Counted from the stretch's first letter, positions 13,544 to 22,384 are shown. The stretch is DNA of 64,000 bases from Reyranella sp. (GCA_029946105.1 JAQSDW010000242.1:27492-91491); one strand, 5' to 3'. The notes: generated from the sequence alone by a model not told the origin. A program made the numbers and translations.

Positions 13544-14436
13544 CGGGCAAAAGCCAGGCGATCGTCGCCGGCGGCCGTTCCGCCGGGCCACGCATGGCTG
13601 AGGGCGGTTTCGCGCAGCGTGGCGATGACGTCGCTGTCGGTATCCGCTCTCCAGGCCAGCATGACCCGGCGTTCGAGGCTCACTTCGCGGACCGTCGCGG
13701 TGGCGAGGCCAGGATACAGCAACGACCTCGGCACCAGACTGACCCCGAGGCAGGCCGCGACCGCGGCGGCGCACCGCTCCTCGTCGGCCGAGCGGAGCAC
13801 GGCGCGTGGGCGTACGCCCTCGGCCGCGAACAGACGCTGGGCGTCGTCGTGGGCCTCGCATGCGGCCCTGAGGACGAAGGGTGTGTCGGCGAGATCCTTG
13901 ACCGACCAGCGGTCGCGCGTGGCGATCCGGTGACTGGCCGCGGCGGCCAGGACATAGGTCTCGCGCCAGAGTGAAACTGCCGTGGCCGCCGCGAGGGGCG
14001 AGCGCACCGGAAACAGGGCGACGTTGCAGCGGCCACGTCGCCATCGATCCATGACCGCGTCGGCCGTTCCCTCCGAGACCTCGATCTCGAAGTCGGCGCG
14101 CTGCTGTGACGCCGCGAGCCAGCTCATGGCGGCGGCGATCGGCACCGTCGAGCCGATGGCGATCCGCAGCAGCCGCTGCCGCTTGCTCGAGCGCAATTCG
14201 GCGCGGGCGAGGCGCCAGGCTTCCACCATGGCGCGGGCATGCGGCAGCAGACGGTGGCCCGCCGCGGTCAGGCTGGAGCGTCGACCGCGATCGAACAGGC
14301 GGCTGCCGATTTCCTCTTCGAGGCGGACGATCCCGGCCGACAGCGTCGGCTGGGTGACGTGGCAATGCTCGGCCGCGACCGTGAAGCTCGACGTATCCGC
14401 AACGGCCAGGAAATAGCGAACAAATACCAGGTTCAT
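13540..14436 (-). CDS. LysR-family transcriptional regulator
   Basis: 298 aa. The N-terminal winged HTH (about residues 2-60; FLAVADTSSFTVAAEHCHVTQPTLS) is followed by the two-lobed effector-binding domain. It is divergent from an enoyl-CoA hydratase/isomerase gene with a 76-base AT-rich region holding a typical LysR box, so it probably controls that gene and itself. The ligand cannot be predicted. Confidence 0.92.
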   Translation of the reverse strand: MNLVFVRYFLAVADTSSFTVAAEHCHVTQPTLSAGIVRLEEEIGSRLFDRGRRSSLTAAGHRLLPHARAMVEAWRLARAELRSSKRQRLLRIAIGSTVPIAAAMSWLAASQQRADFEIEVSEGTADAVMDRWRRGRCNVALFPVRSPLAAATAVSLWRETYVLAAAASHRIATRDRWSVKDLADTPFVLRAACEAHDDAQRLFAAEGVRPRAVLRSADEERCAAAVAACLGVSLVPRSLLYPGLATATVREVSLERRVMLAWRADTDSDVIATLRETALSHAWPGGTAAGDDRLAFAR

Positions 14437-14512
14437 AGGATAGATAATGACTATTTGAAATAGAGAAACAATCGATTTTATCTATTATATCCCGCCGAGT
14501 ACTTTCCGGGCC
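14437..14512. promoter_or_regulatory. Divergent lysR/enoyl-CoA hydratase control region with LysR box
   Basis: Markedly AT-rich against GC-rich surroundings. ATAG-N7-CTAT at 14440-14454 has the T-N11-A spacing of LysR boxes. It overlaps CTATTT-G-AAATAG (14451-14463), a perfect palindrome, and ATAGATAA (14440-14447) is repeated inverted as TTATCTAT (14478-14485). This suggests cooperative binding of a LysR tetramer and autoregulation. Confidence 0.6.
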
Positions 14513-15274
14513 ATGAACAGCACCCTGCGCCTTTCGCTGCGGACCGATGGTATCGCCATCGTCACGCTGGCCCGCCCGCCGATGAATGCCATGGACGCCG
14601 GTTCGCTGGAGGAAATGGCCGCTTTGTTCGAGGGGCTCGAAGCCGATCGCGCCGTGCGGGCTGCGGTGATCACGGGCGCAGGTCGGGCCTTTTCGGCCGG
14701 CCTCGATCTCAAGACCGTGCCCGATCTCGACCGTGCCGGACGCCGGCGCCTCGTCGATGCTCTCAATGCCTGTTTCGGGACGCTTTACGCCTGGCCGAAG
14801 CCGCTCGTCGCTGCGGTCAACGGCCATGCCATCGCCGGAGGGCTTATCCTGGCGCTGTGCGCCGACCGGCGGATCGTGGCCGATGTACCGCTGCAGGCGG
14901 CTCTCGCCGAAGTCCGCGTCGGCGTCACCTATCCGGTGGCCGCGCTCGACGTCGCCCGGAGTGAACTGTCGCCGGCCGCGGCGCGTCGGCTGGTCCTGCT
15001 TGGCGAAACCCTCGACGCTGCCGGTGCCGAGGCGCTCGCCGTCTTCGACGAACGCGTGCCGGCGCCGGAACTGCTCGAACGTGCCGTTGCCCGGGCTCTG
15101 CGCGATGCGACCTTGCCGCCGCAGGCTTTTGCCACGATCAAGCCCGAGCTGCGCGCACCGCCACTCGCGCGCATCGCCGTGGCGCGCACCGGCTGCGCTG
15201 AACCGCGCCTCAAGGAGTGGCTCGGCGAGGAGATGCGGCAGGCTTCGGCGACGGTCCTGCGCGGCAGCGCGTGA
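14513..15274 (+). CDS. Enoyl-CoA hydratase/isomerase family protein
   Basis: 253 aa, crotonase fold. The oxyanion-hole segments are visible (ARPPMNAMD near residue 20, AFSAGLDLK near residue 60), together with AVNGHAIAGGLILALCADRRI and LAEVRVGV, where the crotonase catalytic Glu normally lies. The start MNSTLRLSL follows the divergent LysR control region. The acyl-CoA substrate is unknown; the next genes include isovaleryl-CoA dehydrogenase and an acyl-CoA synthetase, so a catabolic role is likely. Confidence 0.85.
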   Translation: MNSTLRLSLRTDGIAIVTLARPPMNAMDAGSLEEMAALFEGLEADRAVRAAVITGAGRAFSAGLDLKTVPDLDRAGRRRLVDALNACFGTLYAWPKPLVAAVNGHAIAGGLILALCADRRIVADVPLQAALAEVRVGVTYPVAALDVARSELSPAAARRLVLLGETLDAAGAEALAVFDERVPAPELLERAVARALRDATLPPQAFATIKPELRAPPLARIAVARTGCAEPRLKEWLGEEMRQASATVLRGSA

Positions 15275-15334
15275 ACCCGGGCAGCTTCGCTTCGGCATGC
15301 CGACGGGCTATCGTGCCCGTCGGGAGAACAGCCC

Positions 15335-15781
15335 ATGCAAGTGATCGCCCGCCTTGTCGCCATGGTCGTCCTGGTGCTGGCCGCGCCGATGGCGGAGGCG
15401 CAGGTCAAGCTGCCGACGGAGCGCGGTCTCGAGTCCCTGGTGAAGAGCTCGCTGATGTCGTTCAACGATGCCAACGTCACGGGCAACTACACTGTCTTCC
15501 ACGCCAAGCTTTCCAAGCCGTTTCGTCAGCAATTTTCGCCGGAGAAACTGAAGGAGACCTTCAGGGAGTTCGCCGAAAAGAACATCGATATCGACATCAT
15601 CTCGGCGATGAAGCCCACCTACGATCCGCCGCCGTTGATCGACGACAATGGCAAGCTGATCGTGAAGGGATCTTTCCCGACCGAACCCGCGCGCGTGGTT
15701 TTCGCGCTGGACTTCATCCTGTCGGACGGCGAATGGAAGTTGGTCAGCATAAACGTCAAGACGACGCGCGCACCCCAGTGA
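15335..15781 (+). CDS. Hypothetical secreted protein
   Basis: 148 aa. A signal peptide is evident (MQVIARLVAMVVLVLAAP then AEAQ, cleavage near residue 22). The mature part of about 125 residues has alternating helix and strand segments, no Cys, and two polar strands at the C-terminus (VVFALDFILSDGEWKLVSIN), a pattern seen in cystatin/NTF2-like small periplasmic proteins. I do not recognise a characterised family. It lies 32 bases before isovaleryl-CoA dehydrogenase in the same direction. Confidence 0.75.
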   Translation: MQVIARLVAMVVLVLAAPMAEAQVKLPTERGLESLVKSSLMSFNDANVTGNYTVFHAKLSKPFRQQFSPEKLKETFREFAEKNIDIDIISAMKPTYDPPPLIDDNGKLIVKGSFPTEPARVVFALDFILSDGEWKLVSINVKTTRAPQ

Positions 15782-15813
15782 CCGAACAGAACCGCAACAG
15801 GTAAATCTCCATC

Positions 15814-16986
15814 ATGATCCCCAACGCGATGCCAGCCTTCGACTTCGGCCTGGGCGAGACCGCCGACGCGCTGCGCGACCAGGTCCAGCGCTTTGCGGCA
15901 ACCGAGGTGGCGCCGATCGCCGCGGAACTCGACAAGACCGACCGCTTTCCGCGCGAGCTGTGGCCCAAAATGGGCGATCTCGGCCTGCACGGCATCACGG
16001 TCGCGGAGGAATATGGCGGCTCGGGCCTGGGCTACCTCGAGCATGTCGTGGCGGTCGAGGAGCTCAGCCGCGCGTCGGCAGCCGTCGGCCTGAGCTACGG
16101 CGCGCACTCCAACCTCTGCGTCAATCAGATCAGCCGCAACGGCAGCGACGAGCAAAAGCGCCGCTTCCTGCCGAAGCTGATCTCCGGCGAGCATGTCGGC
16201 AGCCTGGCGATGAGCGAGTCGGGCGCGGGCTCCGATGTCGTGTCGATGAAGCTACGGGCCGACAAGAAGGGCGACCGCTACGTGCTGAATGGCACGAAGA
16301 TGTGGATCACCAACAGCCCGGATGCGCAGGTCGTCGTCGTCTATGCCAAGACCGATCCGGCGGCGGGCTCGCGCGGCATTACGACCTTCATCGTCGAGAC
16401 CGACCGCAAGGGTTTCAAGGTGGCGCAGAAGCTCGACAAGATGGGCATGCGCGGTTCGTCGACCGGTGAGCTGGTGTTCGAGGATTGTGAAATTCCCGAG
16501 GAAAACGTTCTGGGCCCGGTCGGCAAGGGCGTGAACGTCCTCATGAGCGGGCTCGACTATGAGCGCGCCGTGCTGGCGGCAGGCCCGCTCGGCATCATGC
16601 AGTCGGCCATGGATATCGTGGTGCCCTACGTCCACGAGCGCCAGCAGTTCGGTCAGCCGATCGGTACCTTCCAGCTGGTCCAGGGCAAGCTCGCCGACAT
16701 GTACACGACGATGAATGCCTGCAAGTCGTACGTCTATGCGGTGGCCAAGGCCTGCGATCGCGGACAGACGACGCGCAAGGATTCGGCCGGAGCTATTCTT
16801 TACGCCGCCGAAAAGGCCACCATGGTGGCGCTCGACGCCATCCAGCTCCTGGGCGGCAACGGCTACATCAACGACTATCCGACGGGCCGCTTGCTGCGCG
16901 ATGCCAAGCTCTACGAAATCGGCGCGGGGACAAGCGAGATCCGGCGCATGCTGATCGGGCGCGAACTGTTTGCCGAGTCGGCCTGA
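15814..16986 (+). CDS. ivd: Isovaleryl-CoA dehydrogenase
   Basis: 390 aa, standard acyl-CoA dehydrogenase length. An FAD enzyme of leucine breakdown converting isovaleryl-CoA to 3-methylcrotonyl-CoA. The segment [13 protein letters not shown] and the catalytic base position in [15 protein letters not shown] (Glu) are characteristic of the isovaleryl group within the superfamily, as are [14 protein letters not shown] and [13 protein letters not shown]. Methylcrotonyl-CoA carboxylase genes, which often follow, are not next door here. Confidence 0.9.
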   Translation: MIPNAMPAFDFGLGETADALRDQVQRFAATEVAPIAAELDKTDRFPRELWPKMGDLGLHGITVAEEYGGSGLGYLEHVVAVEELSRASAAVGLSYGAHSNLCVNQISRNGSDEQKRRFLPKLISGEHVGSLAMSESGAGSDVVSMKLRADKKGDRYVLNGTKMWITNSPDAQVVVVYAKTDPAAGSRGITTFIVETDRKGFKVAQKLDKMGMRGSSTGELVFEDCEIPEENVLGPVGKGVNVLMSGLDYERAVLAAGPLGIMQSAMDIVVPYVHERQQFGQPIGTFQLVQGKLADMYTTMNACKSYVYAVAKACDRGQTTRKDSAGAILYAAEKATMVALDAIQLLGGNGYINDYPTGRLLRDAKLYEIGAGTSEIRRMLIGRELFAESA

Positions 16987-17012
16987 CGAACCCGATTGAC
17001 CCGCTCGCCATC

Positions 17013-17037
17013 TTTTCGTACACGGTGTGTATGAAAA
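17013..17037. promoter_or_regulatory. 25-bp palindromic operator upstream of tetR
   Basis: TTTTC-G-TACAC-GGT-GTGTA-T-GAAAA: the arms are perfect inverted repeats except for one mismatched pair (17018/17032). The element ends 8 bases before the tetR start codon and overlaps its ribosome binding region. This is the classic size and position of a TetR dimer operator for autoregulation of the tetR/acyl-CoA synthetase pair. Confidence 0.75.
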
Positions 17038-17044
17038 GGGCGAC

Positions 17045-17698
17045 ATGCCGCGCTATCTGACTGAAAAAGACATTGCCGACTTCCGCGCCGAATTGTGCCG
17101 GGTCGCGACCGAGCGCTTCGCCCGTTTCGGCTACGAAGGCGTCACCATGCGCCAGCTTGCCGAGGCGCTGGGGTGCAGCCCCAAGACCCCGTATCGGTAT
17201 TTCAAGGACAAGGCCGACATCCTGGCCACGGTCCGCGCCGAGGCCTTCGCCAGGTTCTCCGAGGCCCTCGCGGAAGCCGCGGGTTCTGCGGCCGACCCGC
17301 TCGATCGTGGCCGCCGGGTCGGCGAGGCATACCTGAATTTTGCTCTCGCCAACCCGCATGCCTATCGCATCATGTTCGAGATCGACCGGCCGATCGACGA
17401 CAGCCATGCCGATCTGTCGCGCGAGGCGCTGCGGGCGCGCCAGTTCATCACCCGCCAAGCCGAGGAGATGAGGAAAGCCGGGTTGATTGCGGTCGACCCT
17501 GAGCTGTTCGGCTGGTCGATGTGGGCAGCCATCCACGGTCTCGTCATGCTGCACCGGGCCGGCATGCTGCATGACGGTCCGGACTACATGACCTTGAACA
17601 ATTTCCACGGCGCCCTGATGTTCAAGGGGGCGTTGGCCCCACCTTCAAAGGCCCCACCTTCAAGGGCATTGCCGCCCAAGACGAGGAAGAAGCGATGA
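17045..17698 (+). CDS. TetR/AcrR-family transcriptional regulator
   Basis: 217 aa. The N-terminal HTH (about residues 10-60; YEGVTMRQLAEALGCSPKTPYRYFKDKADIL, quoted across two segments: helix 2 'VTMRQLAEALG' and recognition helix 'KTPYRYFKDK') is followed by a ligand-binding C-terminal domain. The ATG at 17045 follows AAAAGGG; a GTG at 17027 lies inside the palindrome and is less likely. The C-terminus ends in a Pro/Ser/Lys repeat tail. Its TGA overlaps the acyl-CoA synthetase ATG, so it probably represses that gene in response to an acyl-CoA or free acid. Confidence 0.9.
   Translation: MPRYLTEKDIADFRAELCRVATERFARFGYEGVTMRQLAEALGCSPKTPYRYFKDKADILATVRAEAFARFSEALAEAAGSAADPLDRGRRVGEAYLNFALANPHAYRIMFEIDRPIDDSHADLSREALRARQFITRQAEEMRKAGLIAVDPELFGWSMWAAIHGLVMLHRAGMLHDGPDYMTLNNFHGALMFKGALAPPSKAPPSRALPPKTRKKR
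17635..17664 (+). repeat. 15-bp in-frame tandem duplication in the tetR C-terminus
   Basis: GGCCCCACCTTCAAA occurs twice head to tail (17635-17649 and 17650-17664, last base differs). It encodes APPSK-APPSR, followed by a third degenerate unit ALPPK. It lies in the non-conserved tail of the TetR regulator. Confidence 0.8.
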
Positions 17699-19230
17699 GT
17701 CCGGGTGTCACAGCGGGCGAGCGATTCCGAAGCTGGGCCGATATCCAGGCGAACGCGGCGCGTGGGGCAGGCGGCCTCGCCGCACTTGGTGTCGGCGAGG
17801 ACGATTGCGTGGCGCTGATGCTGCGCAATGACTTCGCCACCTTCGAGGTCAATATGGCGGCGAGCCAACTTGGCGCCTATGCCGTGCCGATCAACTGGCA
17901 CTTCACGCCGGAAGAGGCCGATTACATCTTGCGCGACAGCGCGGCCAAGGTCCTGGTGGCGCACAGCGATCTCCTGGCGCAGATCGCACCGGGTGTTCCC
18001 GACGGGGTAAGGGTGCTGGTCGTTCCGACGCCCGAGGAAATCGCGGCGGCCTTCAATGTTCCCGCGGACCGCCGCGTGGCGCCCCCCGGTGCCACGCTAT
18101 GGGAAGACTTCGTCGCCGCCTCGGCTCCGCGCACGGCGCCGCCCAAGCCCGCACGGGGCAGCATGATCTATACGTCCGGGACCACCGGGCGCCCGAAGGG
18201 CGTGCGCCGGAGGCCAAGCACGCCCGAGCAGCATGCGGCAGTTGCCAAGGAAGCGGCGACCTTCTGGGGGCTGAAGGCGGACCCCGCGATCGTCGTGCTG
18301 ATGAATGGCCCGATGTATCATTCGGCGCCGGCAGCCTACGGCATGGCGAGTGCGCGGCTTGGTTTGAACGTCGTTCTCCAGCCCCGCTTCGAGGCCGAGG
18401 ACATGCTCCGCCTGATCGACCGGCATGGCGTCAGCCACATGCATATCGTGCCGACGATGCTGGTACGCCTGCTGCGCCTGCCCGAGGAAACGCGGCAGCG
18501 CTACAATGTCGCCTCGCTGCGCTTCGTGACGCACGGCGCGGCCCCCTGCGCCCCGGCCGTGAAGCGGGGGATGATCGAATGGTGGGGCCCGGTCGTCTAC
18601 GAATATTATGGCGCGACCGAAACCGGGGTCGTCGTCTGGCACGGTTCCGAAGAAGCGCTGCGCAAGCCGGGGACGGTGGGCCGGCTGGTGGACGGCGCCA
18701 TCCTCCGGATCGTCAACGCCGACGGCCGGGACGTGGCGCAGGGCGAAGTCGGCGAGATCTACCTGCGCGGCCCTCACCTCTCGGACTTTACCTACAACAA
18801 CGACGACGCCAAGCGTCGCGAGGTGGCACTGGGAGACCTCGTGACCGTGGGCGATATCGGCTATCTCGATGCCGACGGCTTCGTCTTCCTGTGCGATCGC
18901 AAGCGCGACATGATCATTTCGGGTGGCGTGAACATCTACCCGGCCGAGATTGAGTCGGTCCTGATCCAGATGCCGGGCGTGCGCGATTGCGCGGTTTTCG
19001 GCATTCCCGACGAGGAATTCGGCGAACAGATCTGCGCCTATGTCGAGCCCGCGGCCGTGGCCGGTCTCGACGCGAACCAGGTCAGGGCCTGGCTGGGGCA
19101 GCATCTGGCGCGCTACAAGGTGCCGAAGGTCGTCGAGTTCAGCGCCGCACTTCCGCGTGAGGACTCGGGAAAAATCTTCAAACGCAAGCTGCGCGCGCCA
19201 TATTGGGAAAAGGCGGGACGCAGCATCTGA
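17695..19230 (+). CDS. Acyl-CoA synthetase (AMP-binding enzyme, FadD-like)
   Basis: 511 aa. ATP-dependent activation of a carboxylic acid to its CoA thioester. The P-loop MIYTSGTTGRPKG (about residue 155), the YYGATETG motif, the GDIGYLDADGF hinge region and the catalytic Lys context LPREDSGKIFKRKL near the C-terminus are all present. The start codon overlaps the tetR stop (ATGA). Chain length is not predictable; a fatty, aromatic or branched acid is possible given the neighbouring isovaleryl-CoA dehydrogenase. Confidence 0.9.
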   Translation: MSPGVTAGERFRSWADIQANAARGAGGLAALGVGEDDCVALMLRNDFATFEVNMAASQLGAYAVPINWHFTPEEADYILRDSAAKVLVAHSDLLAQIAPGVPDGVRVLVVPTPEEIAAAFNVPADRRVAPPGATLWEDFVAASAPRTAPPKPARGSMIYTSGTTGRPKGVRRRPSTPEQHAAVAKEAATFWGLKADPAIVVLMNGPMYHSAPAAYGMASARLGLNVVLQPRFEAEDMLRLIDRHGVSHMHIVPTMLVRLLRLPEETRQRYNVASLRFVTHGAAPCAPAVKRGMIEWWGPVVYEYYGATETGVVVWHGSEEALRKPGTVGRLVDGAILRIVNADGRDVAQGEVGEIYLRGPHLSDFTYNNDDAKRREVALGDLVTVGDIGYLDADGFVFLCDRKRDMIISGGVNIYPAEIESVLIQMPGVRDCAVFGIPDEEFGEQICAYVEPAAVAGLDANQVRAWLGQHLARYKVPKVVEFSAALPREDSGKIFKRKLRAPYWEKAGRSI

Positions 19231-19238
19231 GGGATCTC

Positions 19239-19913
19239 ATGGCCGAAGACGATGTCACCTTGTTCGGCAAACTGAAAAACAAGCTGATCGACAGCAAGCA
19301 GAAGTGGGCCGAGGAGGGCCGGCTGTTGACCGGCAAGACGGCGGCGCACTCGGTGCGTTTGCCGCCCGGACAGCGGCGGGTCGAGACCTGGCCGGTGCTG
19401 GACCTCGGCGTCCAACCCGAGATCCCGAGCCACGCCTGGCGCCTGTTCGTCGACGGCGCAGTCGAGACGCCGATGACCTGGAAGTGGGGCGAGTTCACCG
19501 ATCTGCCGAAAACCCAACTCACCAGCGACATTCACTGCGTGACCGCATGGTCGCGTTACGACAACAAGTGGGAAGGCGTGAGCGCCCGCGATCTGCTGGC
19601 GCTGGTGAAGCCCAAGGTCGACGCCAGGCACGTCATCTTCCATTCCTACGACACCTACACCACCAACGTGCCGATCGAGGATTTCGCGGCCGACGACGTG
19701 TTGCTGGCGTGGAGTTGGAACGGCGAGCCGATCAGCCGCGAGCACGGCGGGCCGTTGCGGGTGGTGATTCCGAAGCTCTACTTCTGGAAGAGCGCCAAGT
19801 GGATCAAGCGCGTCGAGTTCTCTGTCCTCGACAAGCCGGGTTTTTGGGAAGTGCGCGGCTATCACAACTATGGCGACCCCTGGCTCGAACAACGCTACGA
19901 CGAGGAGGCCTGA
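19239..19913 (+). CDS. Molybdopterin-dependent oxidoreductase (sulfite-oxidase-type domain)
   Basis: 224 aa consisting essentially of one oxidoreductase molybdopterin-binding domain. The conserved Cys that ligates molybdenum is in DIHCVTAWSR, and the GGPLRVVIPKLYFWKSAKW region follows the family pattern. It has no TAT or Sec signal and no dimerisation domain, so it appears cytosolic, unlike sulfite oxidase or MsrP. The ATG at 19239 sits 8 bases after the acyl-CoA synthetase stop. The substrate is unknown. Confidence 0.8.
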   Translation: MAEDDVTLFGKLKNKLIDSKQKWAEEGRLLTGKTAAHSVRLPPGQRRVETWPVLDLGVQPEIPSHAWRLFVDGAVETPMTWKWGEFTDLPKTQLTSDIHCVTAWSRYDNKWEGVSARDLLALVKPKVDARHVIFHSYDTYTTNVPIEDFAADDVLLAWSWNGEPISREHGGPLRVVIPKLYFWKSAKWIKRVEFSVLDKPGFWEVRGYHNYGDPWLEQRYDEEA

Positions 19914-19914
19914 C

Positions 19915-20391
19915 ATGTCGGCTCACGATTATTCCTTCACAGCGATCGACGGCAAGCCGCTCGACCTCAAGCACTTCGCCGGCAAGGCAGTACTGGTGGT
20001 GAACGTCGCGTCGTATTGCGGATTTACGCCGCAGTACACCGACTTGCAGGAACTGCACGAAACCTACGGGCCGAAGGGGCTCGTGGTGCTGGGCGTGCCC
20101 TCGAACGATTTTGGCGCGCAGGAGCCGCGCGGCGAGGCGGAAATCGCCAAGTTCTGCGAGAGCATGTACGCTGTAACATTTCCGCTCACCGCCAAGCAGA
20201 AGATCATCGGACTGGATGCCCACGCGCTGTATGGATGGATTGCCGCCCAGGCGGGCGAGGGCGCTGCGCCCAAGTGGAACTTCCACAAATATCTGATCGG
20301 CAAGGACGGCAGCCTGCTCGGCGCCTGGCCGAGCCGGGTGCGGCCTCGGTCCAGCGAGATCATCGAGGCCGTCGAGGCGGCACTTCGTTAA
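19915..20391 (+). CDS. Glutathione peroxidase family protein (Cys type)
   Basis: 158 aa, thioredoxin fold. Reduces hydroperoxides. The peroxidatic Cys is in NVASYCGFTPQY; the tetrad partners are visible as QEP (about residue 65) and WNF (about residue 122). The usual PCNQFG stretch is altered to PSNDFG, so a Cys often found there is missing. The ATG at 19915 follows a GAGGAGG Shine-Dalgarno sequence at the end of the upstream gene, one base after its stop, and the two are probably cotranscribed. Confidence 0.9.
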   Translation: MSAHDYSFTAIDGKPLDLKHFAGKAVLVVNVASYCGFTPQYTDLQELHETYGPKGLVVLGVPSNDFGAQEPRGEAEIAKFCESMYAVTFPLTAKQKIIGLDAHALYGWIAAQAGEGAAPKWNFHKYLIGKDGSLLGAWPSRVRPRSSEIIEAVEAALR

Positions 20392-20400
20392 GCTGCGGGG

Positions 20401-21054
20401 CTAGGCTGCCGGGAGAACCCGTCGGATCCCCGCGAAGACATCGTGGAACATCGCCGTCGTCAGACGCCCGGTGTTCGTGTTGTAGCGCGAGCAGTGATAG
20501 CTGTCGGCGAGCAATAGTCCATCCGGCAGCGTGTGCAGCCGGCCGTGGATGAAGGGATAGCTTGCGGCCGGTCGCACGGCGAGCGAGCGGAGCGCCTGGT
20601 CATGCGCGCCCTTGCCCAAAGCCAGGATGATCTTGGCGTTCGTCATGGCAGCGATCTCGGACTGCAGGAAAGGCCGGCAGGCGGTGAATTCGACCGGTAA
20701 GGGCTTGTTCTCCGGCGGCAGGCATCGCACCGCATTGGCGATCCGGCAGTCGGCCAGGTGCAGCCCATCGCCCGGATCGGCGCCGTAGGTGCCGAGGGCG
20801 AAGCCGAACTTGAGCAGGGTGGAGTAGAGGAGATCGCCGGCATAATCGCCGGTGAAGGGCCGGCCGGTACGGTTGGCTCCGCGCATCCCCGGGGCCAGTC
20901 CGACGATCAGCAGACGCGCCTCCAGCGCGCCGAACGAACGGACCGGGGCGTTTTTCCAATCGGGATGAAGAGCGCGAAGCTCGTCCAGAAATGCAACGAG
21001 CCTGGGGCAGCGCGGACAGTCGAGCGGCGGCTCCTCGAAACGTGGCGCGGCCAC
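20401..21054 (-). CDS. Family 5 (UDGb-type) uracil-DNA glycosylase
   Basis: 217 aa. Excises uracil and related deaminated bases from DNA. The motif GLAPGMRGANRTGRPFTGDY is typical of type 5 enzymes, as are the N-terminal CPRC pair (part of the FeS-binding Cys set) and the C-terminal SYHCSRYNTNTGRL. In most relatives that last motif reads HPS rather than HCS. It is convergent with the glutathione peroxidase gene (9 bases apart) and lies just downstream of the NYN-domain gene on the same strand. Confidence 0.85.
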   Translation of the reverse strand: MAAPRFEEPPLDCPRCPRLVAFLDELRALHPDWKNAPVRSFGALEARLLIVGLAPGMRGANRTGRPFTGDYAGDLLYSTLLKFGFALGTYGADPGDGLHLADCRIANAVRCLPPENKPLPVEFTACRPFLQSEIAAMTNAKIILALGKGAHDQALRSLAVRPAASYPFIHGRLHTLPDGLLLADSYHCSRYNTNTGRLTTAMFHDVFAGIRRVLPAA

Positions 21055-21067
21055 GGGACCGCGGGCC

Positions 21068-21697
21068 CTAGGCCGAACGCATCAGCGACTCGGACGGAGC
21101 ATCGTCGAGATCACCATCCGTTTCGCGGGCGCCACCTGCGGCGGGGCGCGCGACGCGCTCCGACGGATTGCGGGCGATCAGGGGTGCCAGTTCCGAGAGC
21201 TCGATGAAATCGTCGGCCTGCCGACGCAGCTCATCCGCCACCATCGGCGGCGAAGACTTGATGGTGCTGACCACCGACACGCGCAGACCGCGGCGTTGTA
21301 CGGCCTCGACGAGGCGGCGGAAATCGCCGTCGCCGGAGAACAGGATCACGTGGTCCAGGTGCTCGGCCATCTCGAGCACGTCGATGGCGAGCTCGATGTC
21401 CATGTTGCCCTTGATCTTGCGGCGGCCCATGGCATCGGTGAATTCCTTGGTCGGCTTGGTGACCATGGTGTAGCCGTTGTAATCGAGCCAATCGATCAGC
21501 GGACGGATCGGCGAATATTCCTGATCTTCCACCAGGGCGGTGTAGTAGTAGGCGCGGACCAGGTGGCCCTTCTCGCGAAACACCTTCAGCAGGCGGCGGT
21601 AGTCGATGTCGAAGCCGAGGGCTCGCGCGGCCGAATAGAGATTAGAGCCGTCAATGAAGAGAGCGACCCGCTCGTTGTCGTAAAAATTGCCTTTCAT
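21068..21697 (-). CDS. NYN-domain (LabA/DUF88-like) protein
   Basis: 209 aa. The PIN-like NYN nuclease fold is recognisable from conserved acidic positions: ALFIDGSNLY (about residues 12-21), KGNMDIELAIDVLEMA (about 98-113) and LFSGDGDFRRLV. Such proteins are predicted metal-dependent RNases, but the cellular role in Alphaproteobacteria is not established. The start MKGNFYDNERV at 21697 is used; the open frame to 21793 has no conserved residues. It is divergent from folK across 144 AT-richer bases. Confidence 0.85.
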   Translation of the reverse strand: MKGNFYDNERVALFIDGSNLYSAARALGFDIDYRRLLKVFREKGHLVRAYYYTALVEDQEYSPIRPLIDWLDYNGYTMVTKPTKEFTDAMGRRKIKGNMDIELAIDVLEMAEHLDHVILFSGDGDFRRLVEAVQRRGLRVSVVSTIKSSPPMVADELRRQADDFIELSELAPLIARNPSERVARPAAGGARETDGDLDDAPSESLMRSA

Positions 21698-21841
21698 GGC
21701 GGCTATCCCTTTTGGAAGAATATGCGCGGAGGGAGCTAAAAATTTATTTTGCGGCAGGAGGCGCCTAATCCACGCCCTCTTATTGTACTTCAAGAGTAGG
21801 GTATTATCCCATAGATCACAAGGGGTTGGAGGTCATCTCTG

Positions 21842-22357
21842 GTGGAAAAGACCGGGCGGCATTCTATTTTCGTAGGCGCCGGCGCAAATCTCAGTCATCC
21901 GTCCTATGGATCGCCCCGCCAGACACTGGAGGCCGCCTTCCAGGATCTTGCGCGGCGCGGCGTGCGTGTCCTGCGGGTATCGGCCTGGTTCAAAACGGCG
22001 CCGGTGCCCGCCTCCGACCAACCCTGGTACCAAAACGCCGTGATCGAAGTGGAAACCGATCTGTCGGCCGACGGGTTCCTTGCCACACTCCATGACGTCG
22101 AGCAGGCCTTCGGGCGGGTCCGAACGGTGCCCAACGCACCCAGAGTGATCGACCTGGATTTACTGGACTTTCGGGGAGAAATTGCCGCTGGCGGACCGGG
22201 CCGGGCAACCCTGCCGCACCCCCGGCTCGCCAGCCGGGCGTTCGTCCTGCGACCCTTGGCTGATCTTGCCCCGCACTGGCGCCATCCCGTGACCGACAAG
22301 CCGATCCAGGCCCTTCTGGGGGCATTGCCAGCGGATCAGGTGACGGAGCGTCTGTAG
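21842..22357 (+). CDS. folK: 2-amino-4-hydroxy-6-hydroxymethyldihydropteridine diphosphokinase
   Basis: 171 aa. Pyrophosphorylates hydroxymethyldihydropterin in folate synthesis. HPPK features are visible: the FVGAGANLSHP start, WYQNAVIEV, the metal/ATP motif RVIDLDLLDF preceded by PNAP, and PHPRLASRAFVLRPL. The start appears to be GTG at 21842, with GGAGG at 21827-21831 about ten bases upstream. No folB or folP lies next to it. Confidence 0.92.
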   Translation: MEKTGRHSIFVGAGANLSHPSYGSPRQTLEAAFQDLARRGVRVLRVSAWFKTAPVPASDQPWYQNAVIEVETDLSADGFLATLHDVEQAFGRVRTVPNAPRVIDLDLLDFRGEIAAGGPGRATLPHPRLASRAFVLRPLADLAPHWRHPVTDKPIQALLGALPADQVTERL

Positions 22358-22384
22358 GGTGCGCCGGCCGGCATTTTGGCCCCC

